Notes: generated from the sequence alone by a model not told the origin. Shown: positions 51,138 to 60,929, counted from the stretch's first letter. The stretch: DNA of 64,000 bases from Parapedobacter sp042666505 (GCF_042666505.1 NZ_JBHTDN010000001.1:1-64000), one strand, 5' to 3'. Made by a program: numbers and translations.

Positions 51138-51977
51138 ATGAAGCAAAGCAGATTGAATAGGTTGTTTAATCCCGTTTCCGGAAAATGTTTCGATGTGGCC
51201 ATAGACCACGGCTTTTTCAATGAATACACGTTTCTTGGCGGCATTGAAAATATCGAGAAATCGGTGCAGGTGTTGATTGATGCGGGTCCGGATGCGATCC
51301 AATTGACCGTCGGCCAGGCCCGCCATTTGCAGTCGGTTGCCGGAAAGATGAAGCCTTCGCTGGTGCTGCGGACGGACGTGGCGAATGTGTACGGCCCCGA
51401 TCTGCCGGATGTTTTGTACAGCCGGATGATTGAGGATCCGGTGTTGCAGGCGGTGCGGCTGGATGCCACGTGCGTGGTGGTGAACCTTTTCCGGATTCCG
51501 GGTGCGCCGGAGGTGACCGACCAGTGTATCCAGAACATATTGAAGCTGAAACCGCTGTGTGATTACTACGCCGTACCGTTAATGATCGAACCGCTGGTGT
51601 TCCGTCCGAATAGCGAGGCGGGCGGGTACATGGTGGATGGAAACATCCGGTTGATTACCCCGCTGGTGAGGCAAGCGGTTGAATTGGGTGCCGACCTGAT
51701 CAAGGCGGATCCGACGGAAGACGTAACGGAGTACCATAAAGTCGTGGAAGTTGCCGGATCGGTGCCCATTTTAGTGAGGGGCGGTGGCCGTGCCGACGAC
51801 AACGAACTACTGGAAAGGACCTATGCGTTGATGCAACAGGGGGTGAAGGGTATCGTGTACGGCCGGAATGTCGTGCAGCATGCCGACCCGGGAGGCATGA
51901 CGCGGGCATTGATGGCCATTGTTCATGAACAGGCAAAACCGGAAGATGTGCTGCATTTTATGAAAGGGAAAAGCTAG
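51138..51977 (+). CDS. DhnA/DeoC-type class I aldolase
   Basis: The 279-residue TIM-barrel protein shows KCFDVAIDHGFFNEYTFLGG at the N-terminus and the Schiff-base lysine segment ELGADLIKADPTEDVTEY, with VPILVRGGGRADDNELLERT as phosphate-binding loop. This is the FbaB/LsrF/DhnA aldolase pattern. It would cleave or thiolyse a phosphorylated keto-sugar at the end of the pathway encoded upstream. Its 3' end overlaps the convergent vapC gene by 4 bp, and no terminator separates them. Confidence 0.88.
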   Translation: MKQSRLNRLFNPVSGKCFDVAIDHGFFNEYTFLGGIENIEKSVQVLIDAGPDAIQLTVGQARHLQSVAGKMKPSLVLRTDVANVYGPDLPDVLYSRMIEDPVLQAVRLDATCVVVNLFRIPGAPEVTDQCIQNILKLKPLCDYYAVPLMIEPLVFRPNSEAGGYMVDGNIRLITPLVRQAVELGADLIKADPTEDVTEYHKVVEVAGSVPILVRGGGRADDNELLERTYALMQQGVKGIVYGRNVVQHADPGGMTRALMAIVHEQAKPEDVLHFMKGKS

Positions 51978-52378
51978 CGGATGACTTTTAAATCGGTGTA
52001 CTGCTGAATTTGGTCGAAATCCGCGTCGTTGTGCACCAACGTAATCGAGAATTCAAGCGCGTAATAAGCAATTAAGCAATCGTTACTTTTCCGGATGGTG
52101 GCACCTTTTTTACGGAGCGCGCGATACAAGTCGGCGGCCCCGATTGCCGCTTGTATTTGGGGTAGATCAAGCACATTAAAATACGACAACGTATCTTTAA
52201 TCCGTTCGTATGTTGAATCGTCCCGGATTCCTTGCAAGATTTCCTGAAGGATGGTCGGTGTTAGATAAATTGGACGATCGTTAAGAATACTTTGCTCCAG
52301 TAAGTCAGCGCCTGGCGACTTTTTTTTGTTCAGGAAATCTATCCAAATCGATGTGTCAAACAGTAAAGGTTCGTTCAT
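51974..52378 (-). CDS. vapC: VapC-type PIN-domain toxin
   Basis: The 134-residue protein shows the four acidic PIN residues: LLFDTSIWIDFL (Asp ~8), TILQEILQGI (Glu ~44), KSNDCLIAYYAL (Asp ~99) and LVHNDADFDQI (Asp ~117). VapC toxins are Mg-dependent RNases that cut tRNA or rRNA. Its start overlaps the antitoxin stop by four bases (ATGA). Confidence 0.92.
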   Translation of the reverse strand: MNEPLLFDTSIWIDFLNKKKSPGADLLEQSILNDRPIYLTPTILQEILQGIRDDSTYERIKDTLSYFNVLDLPQIQAAIGAADLYRALRKKGATIRKSNDCLIAYYALEFSITLVHNDADFDQIQQYTDLKVIR

Positions 52379-52566
52379 AGGCTGCGCATGTCTTCCAGAT
52401 TTCCGGACCAGGTATCTGCTCCGCGAACGGTCAAAATCTGCCTACGCTTTAAAGAAGCGACGTATTGCTTCAAAGCCTCATTGACAATGTCCTTTTTGGT
52501 TTTGAAACCACTGATTTTTAACGCTTGTTTGATCAAGCTGTCATCTAATTCAATATTGGTACGCAT
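52375..52566 (-). CDS. vapB: VapB-type antitoxin
   Basis: The 63-residue product begins MRTNIELDDSLIKQALKISG and continues FKTKKDIVNEALKQYVASL, the ribbon-helix-helix pattern of type II VapB antitoxins. The C-terminal ~20 residues (GADTWSGNLEDMRSL) should wrap VapC. It precedes vapC with ATGA overlap, the usual order. Near-consensus TATCTTTA lies upstream on the minus strand, suggesting its own, autoregulated promoter. Confidence 0.9.
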   Translation of the reverse strand: MRTNIELDDSLIKQALKISGFKTKKDIVNEALKQYVASLKRRQILTVRGADTWSGNLEDMRSL

Positions 52567-52677
52567 ACTACTTGTTCTTTGGTGTAAAGATACGAATTTT
52601 TATACACATTGATGAATCAACTGTCGAATGACGGCTTGATTCCCGGTCCGGCATCAATCCGGACCGGGAGTTGCAGG

Positions 52678-54186
52678 TTAACCGGCCGGCGTACCGTGAG
52701 CAGAAACGGTAACCGTTTTACGGCTGTTGGCGCTTACATCGGCACGGACGTCCAGCACCACGACACGCGAATTTTCGATGGTTTGATAGACCTCGCCGCC
52801 CGACACGCGATACCCGTCTTTGTTTTTGGGCATGACAAACCGAATGTGGCAACCGGGCAGATCCAGGTCAAACCGGTTGGTTAGCACCGCTTCGTTGACG
52901 GCTGACCGCCCGGTATTGTCCTCGCTGAATTCCAGTGTCAAATTCAGCAGAAGCTGGTCGTAGGGTGCGGTCGGGTTTTCGCAGAATCGGAGGGGTGGCG
53001 TATGGTGAAACGTATCGCCATCGACTGTGAACAGGCGAAAGAAACCTAATATTTTTTCCCAGTTGGCGATTTCCCCGCTCCGGCAGACGGCACCTGGCCG
53101 GATGTTGAGCGTGGGTGTGGTGCCGACAAGCGATTCGTGGGGCCGGTGGCTGTGCCCATTGAGCAGGATGTTGATCCGGTGGCGGTTCATGAACGCGGTG
53201 TCCACGCGGTCGGGGCGGTGCTGCGCCATGATACGCACCTTGCCGGGTCCTTCAGTGTTCAGGAAGCTATCCAGCAGTTTTCCCTGCAGTCCCGACATCG
53301 GCGCGTGATCAGGGATATCGACAACAGGATCGCCCAGGTAGTCGTCGGAGCCGACGATGCGCGTATCGAGGTAGGAAAAGCCGTACACACGCTTGCCCAT
53401 CAACCGATTCCACTGGGCCGCCTTGGCGGGGTAGTCATCGGCCTTGGGGCCGTAGAAATCGTGATTGCCGGGGATGGAGAACACCGGGGCATCGAATCCG
53501 TAAACGCCCGAAAATCCGTGGGCTCCCTCAAAGAAATTCTTGTATTTCTCTTCCGCCAGCGGCGGATGGTTAAATCCGGAGCGTACGACACCGCCCCAGC
53601 CCAATGAGTCGGCATCGAAACGGGTATAATCGTGGATGATGTCGCCGGTGACGATGATGTATTCGGGATGGATGATGTTTGCTACTTCAATAAACCGATC
53701 GAGCAGTTCCAGTTCCTTGGCGTATCCATTTTCCGGCGTGCCAACCCATTGCCGCGACATGTGCGGATCGCTGATGTGGATGAAGCGATGCGGGTTGCGG
53801 AAGGCTTTGAGCACCTTGACCGACCGCCGGGAGACGTTGGTTTCACCCCCGCTTTTGACAATCAGGTCGTACAGTTCCTCGGGCGTGCCCTCGGGTATCC
53901 TAATCCGGATCAGCGTACCGACCGCTGCTTGGGTGAAGGAATCGTATTCGAACCGCCCGCTTTGGACGGTGTCTGCGGAAAGGACCACCCGGTTATAGGG
54001 TCCGGAGAGGATGACCGAGTCTACCGGCAGTGCGGCCGGGTTGTCATAGAGAATGTCGATGGATTTGCCTACCGGTGCAACCGCCGGGCAGGCACGCCAG
54101 GGATACACGATCTGGTTGGCCTCCGTACGGAGGCAGAACGCCTGCAGGCAGATCGTGACGGATAGAATGATAGGGTTACGTTTCAT
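52678..54186 (-). CDS. Secreted calcineurin-like metallophosphoesterase
   Basis: From ATG 54186 (MKRNPIILSVTICLQAFCLR) the product has 502 residues. A signal peptide and a beta-sandwich N-terminal region precede the phosphoesterase core: FIHISDPHMSRQW (D-x-H), IIVTGDIIHDY (GD), SIPGNHDFYG (GNHD) and INILLNGHSHRPHE (GHxH), all metal ligands present. It starts 2 bp after the SusD stop and is last in a sigma-FecR-SusC-SusD unit, so it probably dephosphorylates the imported ligand or a precursor. A longer frame upstream overlaps susD and is rejected. Confidence 0.88.
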   Translation of the reverse strand: MKRNPIILSVTICLQAFCLRTEANQIVYPWRACPAVAPVGKSIDILYDNPAALPVDSVILSGPYNRVVLSADTVQSGRFEYDSFTQAAVGTLIRIRIPEGTPEELYDLIVKSGGETNVSRRSVKVLKAFRNPHRFIHISDPHMSRQWVGTPENGYAKELELLDRFIEVANIIHPEYIIVTGDIIHDYTRFDADSLGWGGVVRSGFNHPPLAEEKYKNFFEGAHGFSGVYGFDAPVFSIPGNHDFYGPKADDYPAKAAQWNRLMGKRVYGFSYLDTRIVGSDDYLGDPVVDIPDHAPMSGLQGKLLDSFLNTEGPGKVRIMAQHRPDRVDTAFMNRHRINILLNGHSHRPHESLVGTTPTLNIRPGAVCRSGEIANWEKILGFFRLFTVDGDTFHHTPPLRFCENPTAPYDQLLLNLTLEFSEDNTGRSAVNEAVLTNRFDLDLPGCHIRFVMPKNKDGYRVSGGEVYQTIENSRVVVLDVRADVSANSRKTVTVSAHGTPAG

Positions 54187-54188
54187 GA

Positions 54189-55868
54189 CTAAAAACCTGG
54201 GTTCTGTGGCATTTCTTTCGTCAGATTGGCATCGATAACAACCTGGGGGATCGGATACAGCGTATCCCTCGCTGCGGCAGTCTGGTTTCCGCCGGCAAAG
54301 TTGTGGGCTTGCACCCGCTCCAGCCATTTTCCCGTCCGGATCAGGGTATAACGCCGGTGTTCTTCCGTGATCAATTCCCGCGAGCGCTCGTCCACGATGA
54401 AATCCAGGGTAACATCGGCGGCCGATATTTCGTGGGCCTGCGCTCTTCTCCGGATGATGTTGATGGTTTCTGCGGCCCCGGTGTTGTCGCCCAGTTTAAA
54501 CTGGGCCTCTGCTTTGAGCAGGTAGGTCTCAGCCAACCGGAGATACACCTGGTCGTTATACTGTAAAGTTGCTTGCAGGTCGGCGGAAATGGTGTTATCC
54601 CATTTCCGGATAAACGGCCAGTCGTTGCGGGAACTCTTGGTGGTATACACCAGATCTTCCGACCAATCCAACTTGACGGTATCTCCGTAGTTGTATCCGG
54701 AAGGTAATCTGTCGGCCTCGCCGGGCGCATTCTGTATGGCATCCTTCAGGATATAATACTTGCGAATGGCATCGTTGGAACCGCGGACGTCACCGGGCTC
54801 GTACAGATTGATGGCCCATTGCGACGGAAGGGCACGTGCGATTCCGCGGCCACCCCGCTCCACGGTGTATTGCAGCGGCGCGATGCCGCCGATTTTGATT
54901 TGGTTGTTGAAATTGGTGTTGCTGTATTCCCTTCGCATCAGGCTCCCGCCGCCTCCTACCACGTTATACTCCCACTGCCATACCCAAAGGGCTTCGGTAT
55001 TGCCTTCCTCGCGGTTCGAGTTGCCTTCATAAAACATATCCATGAAAGCGGAACCGGGTTCCGTGCTTCTCACCCCATACCTTTCGGTGACCAGTCGGTA
55101 TGCCGGGGTGTTGATGCACTGGTCGGCCCAATACAAGGCGCTGTCGGGCTTGCCTATCGTCAGGTATAATTCGGAAAGATAATGCTGGACAGCGCCTTTA
55201 CTGATTTTTCCGCGTATGGCAGGTTCTGCGGATAGGTATTGCTCGGCAAACAACCAGTCTGCTTTCATATGGTTGCGGACTTCGGCCCGGGGCGTACGTT
55301 CCCAGTCCGTTTTTATATCAGATCCCTGGGCTTCTTCCAGCGACAGGGGTACATCGCCCCAGCAAAACGTCAAGTGCCGGTATGCCCAGGCGCGCAATGC
55401 CTTGGCTTCTGCAAGGACCCGGTTTTTGTTCTGTTCGGGGGTTGCTCCGCCACCGGTCCAGTCGATTCCTTCGCCGTTTTCTGCCCGGTTAATAATGGTA
55501 TTGGCGGCATTCACGATTTTGTATAGCCACAGAAAAACACCTGAAAGGCCTGAGTTGGTGGAAACATTCAGGCTTTTCCAGTTTTGCGTGATGGAGCCGA
55601 TATAGGCTGAATTGTGGGCGACCAGATTGTCCGTTCCTACGGTCGCAATCATCGCAGTCAGGTTATTGCTGCCGCCGTCAACCGCTTCCCTCTCGCGCCT
55701 GACCAGTGAATATAGCCCATTCAGGCCGGCTTCGAATCCATCCAGATTTGTATATAGGGTTTCAGCGGTGATCAAGTGGGGTGGCGTTTCGTCCAGCCAA
55801 CCCTGCGAGCAGCCTGCGGTAAGCCCTAGGACCGTCGAAATAACGACAATGTTTAGCAACTTTTTCAT
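54189..55868 (-). CDS. SusD/RagB-family lipoprotein
   Basis: This 559-residue protein has a lipoprotein signal (ISTVLGLTAGCSQGWLDETP, Cys 20), AEAKALRAWAYRHLTFCWGD with the conserved ALRAWAY block, and C-terminal DFIVDERSRELITEEHRRYT then RTGKWLERV. It forms the surface receptor with the SusC encoded just upstream. The Cys-containing repeats and Trp content are ordinary for the family. Confidence 0.94.
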   Translation of the reverse strand: MKKLLNIVVISTVLGLTAGCSQGWLDETPPHLITAETLYTNLDGFEAGLNGLYSLVRREREAVDGGSNNLTAMIATVGTDNLVAHNSAYIGSITQNWKSLNVSTNSGLSGVFLWLYKIVNAANTIINRAENGEGIDWTGGGATPEQNKNRVLAEAKALRAWAYRHLTFCWGDVPLSLEEAQGSDIKTDWERTPRAEVRNHMKADWLFAEQYLSAEPAIRGKISKGAVQHYLSELYLTIGKPDSALYWADQCINTPAYRLVTERYGVRSTEPGSAFMDMFYEGNSNREEGNTEALWVWQWEYNVVGGGGSLMRREYSNTNFNNQIKIGGIAPLQYTVERGGRGIARALPSQWAINLYEPGDVRGSNDAIRKYYILKDAIQNAPGEADRLPSGYNYGDTVKLDWSEDLVYTTKSSRNDWPFIRKWDNTISADLQATLQYNDQVYLRLAETYLLKAEAQFKLGDNTGAAETINIIRRRAQAHEISAADVTLDFIVDERSRELITEEHRRYTLIRTGKWLERVQAHNFAGGNQTAAARDTLYPIPQVVIDANLTKEMPQNPGF

Positions 55869-55893
55869 GAGCTATCGTATGAAGCGTTTACAA

Positions 55894-58800
55894 TTAAAAA
55901 TCAAGATTTAAGCCGATCACATACTCCTTTTGCAGCGGAATGTTCCGCTGTCCGTTCAATTCGGGGTCCATCCCGCCGAATCGGGTGAGGGTAAAGAGAT
56001 TCCTGCCGGTAAGGTAAAGCTGGCATTTGCCGATACCGTAACGCGACAAAAAGCTTTTCGCGAAATCGTATGCAAGTGAAACGTCCTTGATCCGGACAAA
56101 GCCTGCTTGTTCATACGGGGCTGCGCTTTTCCCGTCCTGAAGGTTGGCATTCCATGTGTTCATGTACCATTCGTTTGTCGGATTATCCGGGCGCCACCAG
56201 TTCTTTTTGGTGGTGGTCATCCGAACGGCTTGATCCACGTCCGTATCGTTCAGTAGGGTGTTGTTTTTGGTGACGCCATGAACGCCGTGGATAAACACAT
56301 TCAATGTCAGGTTTTTATAAGAGAATGTATTGTTCATCCCCCAGATATATTTCGGATCCCGCTGCCCGATAATGACCCGGTCGTAATCGGGCGAAAGCAC
56401 ACCGTCCGGTACGCCATCGGGCCCGCTGACGTCTTTGATTTTGATGTATCCCGGTTGGGTTCCATAAGCCTTGGCTTCTTCGGCTTCGTCCAATTGCCAG
56501 ACACCGTCCCATTTATAGCCGTAATTCACCAAAATGGGCTTTCCGATAAACCAGGTGCTGGCAACATCGTCGATTTCATTTCCGTTTTCATCCAGCATCC
56601 CGTAGAGGGAAACGATTTTGTTCTTTACAAAAGAGATATTTCCGGTAGTTTCCCATTGGAAATTCTCCGTGGTTAGGTTCCGGGAGGTAAACGATACTTC
56701 CAGTCCCTTGTTTTCCGTTTGCCCGATGTTCTGGGTGATGGAGCTTACGCCGTATATGGGGGAGATGGTCCGGTCAAGGAGCAGGTCGAAGGTGTTCGAC
56801 TTGTAAAAATTAACATCTCCGATAATCCGGTTGTTCAGGATCCCGAAATCGAGGCCCAGGTTCAACGTTCTTGTGGTCTCCCAACCGAGGTCGTCCTGTC
56901 CCAGTTTGCTGGGGACGTATCCCGGCAGCGTAGTTGATCCGGCCACGATATCCTCGGAAGAGAGACGGGAAATGGTCTCATAGGCCGAAATCGCCTGATT
57001 TCCACTGAGCCCCAGCGAAGCCCGTAGTTTCAGCTCATTGACTACGTCGTTCCACCCGAAGAAGTCTTCCCGGGAAATATTCCAGCCAACAGCCAGTGAG
57101 GGAAAGAAACCCCATTTTGTTTTCGCCCCAAACCCTGAATAGCCGTCATTGCGCCCGGTCAGCGTAAGCAGATACCGGCTATCGTAGGCGTAATTGATGC
57201 GCAGCATGCTTGACAACAGCGAGGTTTCGGTATTTGAAAACCCGGGGACGACCAGTTCGGCCTGCGGTGCGGAATACCAGGTCAGGAAATCGTTGGGAAA
57301 GCCCTGGGCGTCCACACTGTTGGTGTTGCTTCGCGAGTTTTCAAAGCTGTAAAGTCCGGTAGCGAAAACACTGTGCTTGCCAAATTCCCGGTTATAATTG
57401 ATGATATTTTCGATCACCACATTCCGGGACAATCCCCGGCTCGTTGCGGCATCGCCGCTGTTGGAAAGTCCGCGCTGCGTATTCCGACCGTAATAGGTGG
57501 CGTCGTTGGAGAAACCCAACCGGATTCCCGCATTGACTCGGTATTGCAGTCCCTGCACAAACGGAAAGTCGACCACCGCATAATTATTGGATACCATCTG
57601 GTACGATTCGTCAATATTCTCGGCAAGTGTTCCCATCAGCGGATTGCGGAAGTAGGTGTCTTCAGGCCATGGGTAGATGGTCAGTTTGCCATTTTCGTCG
57701 TACGCTTTTGTAAAGGGGTTCATCCAGAATACACCCTGGTCGCCATCCCAGGTAGGTGCAATCCCCCCGGCATCGGTGTAGGCAAGCTGGGTCCGGGTAC
57801 CCACGGTCAGCCAGTTCTTGAATTTGGTATCCACGTTGATCCGGGAGGTCAGTTTCAGGTAATCGTCATTGACGGCCAGCCCGGTTACATCCGTCACCCC
57901 GGCGGAAATGTAATATTGCGTCTCCTTGAATCCACCGGAAAAAGAAAGGTTGTGCTGCGTGCTTTTTCCATCGCGCAGCGCCAAGTCCAGCCAATCGACC
58001 CATTCCCCCGATTCGTAGATGTCCAGTTCCGAAGAGGTGAAGGCTTCGGGATTCCGTTCCATTTTGAAACGGTAGAATTCTTCTCCGTTCATGATGTCCG
58101 GTAGGTTGGCAAACCGCTGCATGGAATAATAGCCGTTATACCGGATCCGGGTGTCTCCGCCCTTTCCCGACTTTGTGGTGACGAGAATGACGCCGTTGCT
58201 TCCCCTGGATCCGTAAATTGCGGCAGCCGAAGCATCTTTCAACACCTCGATGGAAGCTACGTCGTTGGGGTTGACGTCGGCAAGTCCGCCGGCAATCCCA
58301 TCGATGACCACCAATGGGGAAGTGCTGGCTTTTATGGAGTTCCGGCCCCGCACCATGATGGATTGCGAGGCTGCGGCTCCGGCTGACGACGTGGATACCT
58401 GTACCCCGGGGATGGCGCCTTGTATGGCTTGGGTAAGATTGACGTTTGGCGCCATTTCCAGCCGTTCCATCGGAAGCGAAGCAACCGTTCCGGTGATGTC
58501 CCGTTTCTTTTGCGTGCCATATCCCACCACGACCACCTCTTCCAGTCCCACCTCGTCCTCGGTCATAACCGCATCCAGACGGGGCTGGCCGGTATAGGCT
58601 ATTTCCAGCGTTTCCATGCCCACGGATGAGAACTGCAGGATGGCTCCCTGTTGGGAGGTAATCGAATAGACACCGTCGGCATTGGTCGAAGCAGTATTTG
58701 CCGTACCCTTGACCGTCACCGATACCCCCATTAATGGCGCTCCTTCGGCGTTGGTAACCTTACCTTCCACCTTTTTCTTTTCGCTTTTTCTGAGGGTGAT

Positions 58801-59103
58801 GTTTTTTCCCTGGATCTTGTAGTCCAGGCCGCTGTCTTTTGCGATCTGATTGAGTACGTTGCTGAGTTTTTCGTCGGTGAAATCATACGTGTACAGCCGC
58901 TTGGCATGGATTACCTCGTCGGTATACCGGAATTGATAGCCGCTGGTTTCTTCAAGCTTTTTAAAAAGCTGATCCAGCGTGATATTGGTGACGCTAAGCG
59001 TTACCGTCGGGCTGTGCTCATTTTGCGCATAGACATCCCTGGGGGTTAGGCCCCCTACGAGTAGCAGGAGAAAGGCAAGGGTGGAAAGTCGAATTAATTT
59101 CAT
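55894..59103 (-). CDS. SusC/RagA TonB-linked transporter with STN domain
   Basis: The 1069-residue protein has a signal peptide (LLLLVGGLTPRDVYAQ), an STN domain ~30-105 (LDQLFKKLEETSGYQFRYTD), a carboxypeptidase-regulatory-like domain (EGKVTNAEGAPLMGVSVTVK) and EEVVVVGYGTQKKRDITGTV. The plug carries SIMVRGRNSIKASTSP and DASAAAIYGSRGSNGVILV, and a barrel follows. The STN domain links it to the FecR encoded 121 bp upstream, indicating ligand-induced expression of the locus. Confidence 0.94.
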   Translation of the reverse strand: MKLIRLSTLAFLLLLVGGLTPRDVYAQNEHSPTVTLSVTNITLDQLFKKLEETSGYQFRYTDEVIHAKRLYTYDFTDEKLSNVLNQIAKDSGLDYKIQGKNITLRKSEKKKVEGKVTNAEGAPLMGVSVTVKGTANTASTNADGVYSITSQQGAILQFSSVGMETLEIAYTGQPRLDAVMTEDEVGLEEVVVVGYGTQKKRDITGTVASLPMERLEMAPNVNLTQAIQGAIPGVQVSTSSAGAAASQSIMVRGRNSIKASTSPLVVIDGIAGGLADVNPNDVASIEVLKDASAAAIYGSRGSNGVILVTTKSGKGGDTRIRYNGYYSMQRFANLPDIMNGEEFYRFKMERNPEAFTSSELDIYESGEWVDWLDLALRDGKSTQHNLSFSGGFKETQYYISAGVTDVTGLAVNDDYLKLTSRINVDTKFKNWLTVGTRTQLAYTDAGGIAPTWDGDQGVFWMNPFTKAYDENGKLTIYPWPEDTYFRNPLMGTLAENIDESYQMVSNNYAVVDFPFVQGLQYRVNAGIRLGFSNDATYYGRNTQRGLSNSGDAATSRGLSRNVVIENIINYNREFGKHSVFATGLYSFENSRSNTNSVDAQGFPNDFLTWYSAPQAELVVPGFSNTETSLLSSMLRINYAYDSRYLLTLTGRNDGYSGFGAKTKWGFFPSLAVGWNISREDFFGWNDVVNELKLRASLGLSGNQAISAYETISRLSSEDIVAGSTTLPGYVPSKLGQDDLGWETTRTLNLGLDFGILNNRIIGDVNFYKSNTFDLLLDRTISPIYGVSSITQNIGQTENKGLEVSFTSRNLTTENFQWETTGNISFVKNKIVSLYGMLDENGNEIDDVASTWFIGKPILVNYGYKWDGVWQLDEAEEAKAYGTQPGYIKIKDVSGPDGVPDGVLSPDYDRVIIGQRDPKYIWGMNNTFSYKNLTLNVFIHGVHGVTKNNTLLNDTDVDQAVRMTTTKKNWWRPDNPTNEWYMNTWNANLQDGKSAAPYEQAGFVRIKDVSLAYDFAKSFLSRYGIGKCQLYLTGRNLFTLTRFGGMDPELNGQRNIPLQKEYVIGLNLDF

Positions 59104-59224
59104 TATTTTGCGATAATTAAAGAGGATTTTTAAAACGTTGATTCTTTAATGCCGGAACTGGTACCAGCAGTTCCGGTTTTCTTTTTTTCGGCGGTGTTTA
59201 TTTTTCCATATAGCGTCTGTTAGG

Positions 59225-60220
59225 TTAACGGATAATGAGTGTGTCTGCGCTTTGGTACGTGTACGTGATGCCGATCATAAAAGCCAGGTCATCCAACACG
59301 TTTTGCAACGGTTCATTGTGGTAGGTTCCTTTGATCGTGCGGTTGAGCAGTGCGGCTGAATCGCATCGGATCGTCACATTGTACCAGGTTTCGATTTTTT
59401 CGAAGGCCTCTCCGACGGTGATTTCGTCAAACCGGAGGGTATGGTCTTTCCAATCGGTGTATTTTGCTGTAACTACTGCTGTCTTGCGGAAGCGATCCGT
59501 GGCGGAATCGAAGGTGGCTTGTTGGTCTTTTTCGAGGATGACCCCCTCGTTGCGACCGGCTTTCGCCACACGGACCCTGCCTGTCTCGACGGTTACGGAG
59601 AACCTTCCCGCTTGGTGGTTTATATCAAACGAAGTACCCAGTACCGTAGTTTCGAACCCGCCCGCCGTTACCACAAACGGTCTTTTTTTATCGGTTGTTA
59701 CGTCAAAAAAGGCTTCGCCGGTTAAGTGGATTTGCCGGATATCTCCGGAAAACGCCGCGGGATACTGGATGGTTGCACCCGAATTGAGCGACACGGTTGA
59801 TCCATCCGGCAGTTGAAAGGTCTTCCGCTCGCCCCGTTGGGCGGATACCGTGATCCTGTCGGTCTGTTGTGGCACGTTGTGGGGCGCATGCAGCCGGTAG
59901 ATGAAAATGGAGATGCTAACCAGCACGAGCAAACTTGCGGCAACCCGGAGGACACGTTTCAGGGATAAAATGGACGATTGCTGCCGGGTATCCGCTTCGG
60001 TTGCGTCGGTGATTTTCGACCGTAGCTTGCGAAGCCCTCTTTCCAGATCGAATTCGCCCGACTTGTATTTAAGCTCTTTTTGCCACTCTTCGCGCAACCA
60101 GTCATAGAGTTGCAGGTATTCCTCGTTGCGCAGATAGACGTCGAATTTTTCTTGTTCCGCTGCTGAGGCTTCCCCGGCCAATATTTTGGCGGCTAATTCG
60201 AAAAAGGTGCTTTTGTCCAT
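59225..60220 (-). CDS. FecR-family anti-sigma factor
   Basis: This is a 331-residue protein. A cytoplasmic N-terminus (AAKILAGEASAAEQEKFDVY) is followed by one transmembrane segment (VLRVAASLLVLVSISIFIY, ~90-108), a FecR domain (FQLPDGSTVSLNSGATIQYP, GEAFFDVT, VLGTSFDINHQ) and a C-terminal DUF4974 region (LRFDEITVGEAFEKIETWYN). It regulates the ECF sigma encoded 118 bp upstream on the same strand. Confidence 0.93.
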   Translation of the reverse strand: MDKSTFFELAAKILAGEASAAEQEKFDVYLRNEEYLQLYDWLREEWQKELKYKSGEFDLERGLRKLRSKITDATEADTRQQSSILSLKRVLRVAASLLVLVSISIFIYRLHAPHNVPQQTDRITVSAQRGERKTFQLPDGSTVSLNSGATIQYPAAFSGDIRQIHLTGEAFFDVTTDKKRPFVVTAGGFETTVLGTSFDINHQAGRFSVTVETGRVRVAKAGRNEGVILEKDQQATFDSATDRFRKTAVVTAKYTDWKDHTLRFDEITVGEAFEKIETWYNVTIRCDSAALLNRTIKGTYHNEPLQNVLDDLAFMIGITYTYQSADTLIIR

Positions 60221-60338
60221 TGTTAATGTATGAATGGGTTTTCAAGGACATGACACTTTTTCTTACCCTTACCTACCATTGGTAGCGGTTAAATTTTTGT
60301 TAACAATAGATGGGGTTTCTGTAAAGGCCAGCGTTTCG

Positions 60339-60929
60339 CTAGGAGAGGAGGAAGGTGATCAGTGTAAGGCCGTTGATACAGAGCTGATAAAATTGCGATT
60401 TGTATTTCGACACGTATTTGATGGCTTCGACCATTTGTTTTTGTACGGTATTGACCGAAATAGAGAGCACTTCGGCAATCTCCTTGTACATGAGGCCCTC
60501 AATGCGGTTCAATTTAAAAATGGTTCTGCGCTGGGGCGGGAGCTGGTCGATGATGGCCAATAGTTCTTTTTCGGTTTCGGCATAGGTAACCGGCAATTCG
60601 GTTGAATTTTCTGCCAGAAGGTGATGCGCTTCGGTGTGATCCAGGTTTTCAAACGGAAAATGGTTCTTTTTAAGAAGGTTGAGCGCCTGGTTTTTGATGG
60701 CAATGAAAAGGTAGGCTTTCAGGCTGCTCCTGATCTCGATTTTTTCGCGGTTGAGCCAGAGCTTCAGGAATACGTCCGACACAATTTCCTCGGAAAGATC
60801 GGTGCTGACGACGAATGATTTCGCAAAATGGCATAGGGAAAAATAATATTTTTCGAAAAGAAGCTCGAGCGCTTTCTGATCGTTAGCTTTTATTCGTTTT
60901 ATAAGGAATTCATCGCCCGGTTCCGCCAT
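60339..60929 (-). CDS. ECF RNA polymerase sigma factor
   Basis: The 196-residue protein has sigma region 2 (ALELLFEKYYFSLCHFAKSF, DLSEEIVSDVFLKLWLNRE) and region 4 (LPPQRRTIFKLNRIEGLMYK, then EIAEVLSISVNTVQKQMVEA). A short hydrophobic tail (LCINGLTLITFLLS) is typical of this Bacteroidota group. It heads the sigma-FecR-SusC-SusD-phosphoesterase series and is the probable activator of susC. Confidence 0.92.
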   Translation of the reverse strand: MAEPGDEFLIKRIKANDQKALELLFEKYYFSLCHFAKSFVVSTDLSEEIVSDVFLKLWLNREKIEIRSSLKAYLFIAIKNQALNLLKKNHFPFENLDHTEAHHLLAENSTELPVTYAETEKELLAIIDQLPPQRRTIFKLNRIEGLMYKEIAEVLSISVNTVQKQMVEAIKYVSKYKSQFYQLCINGLTLITFLLS

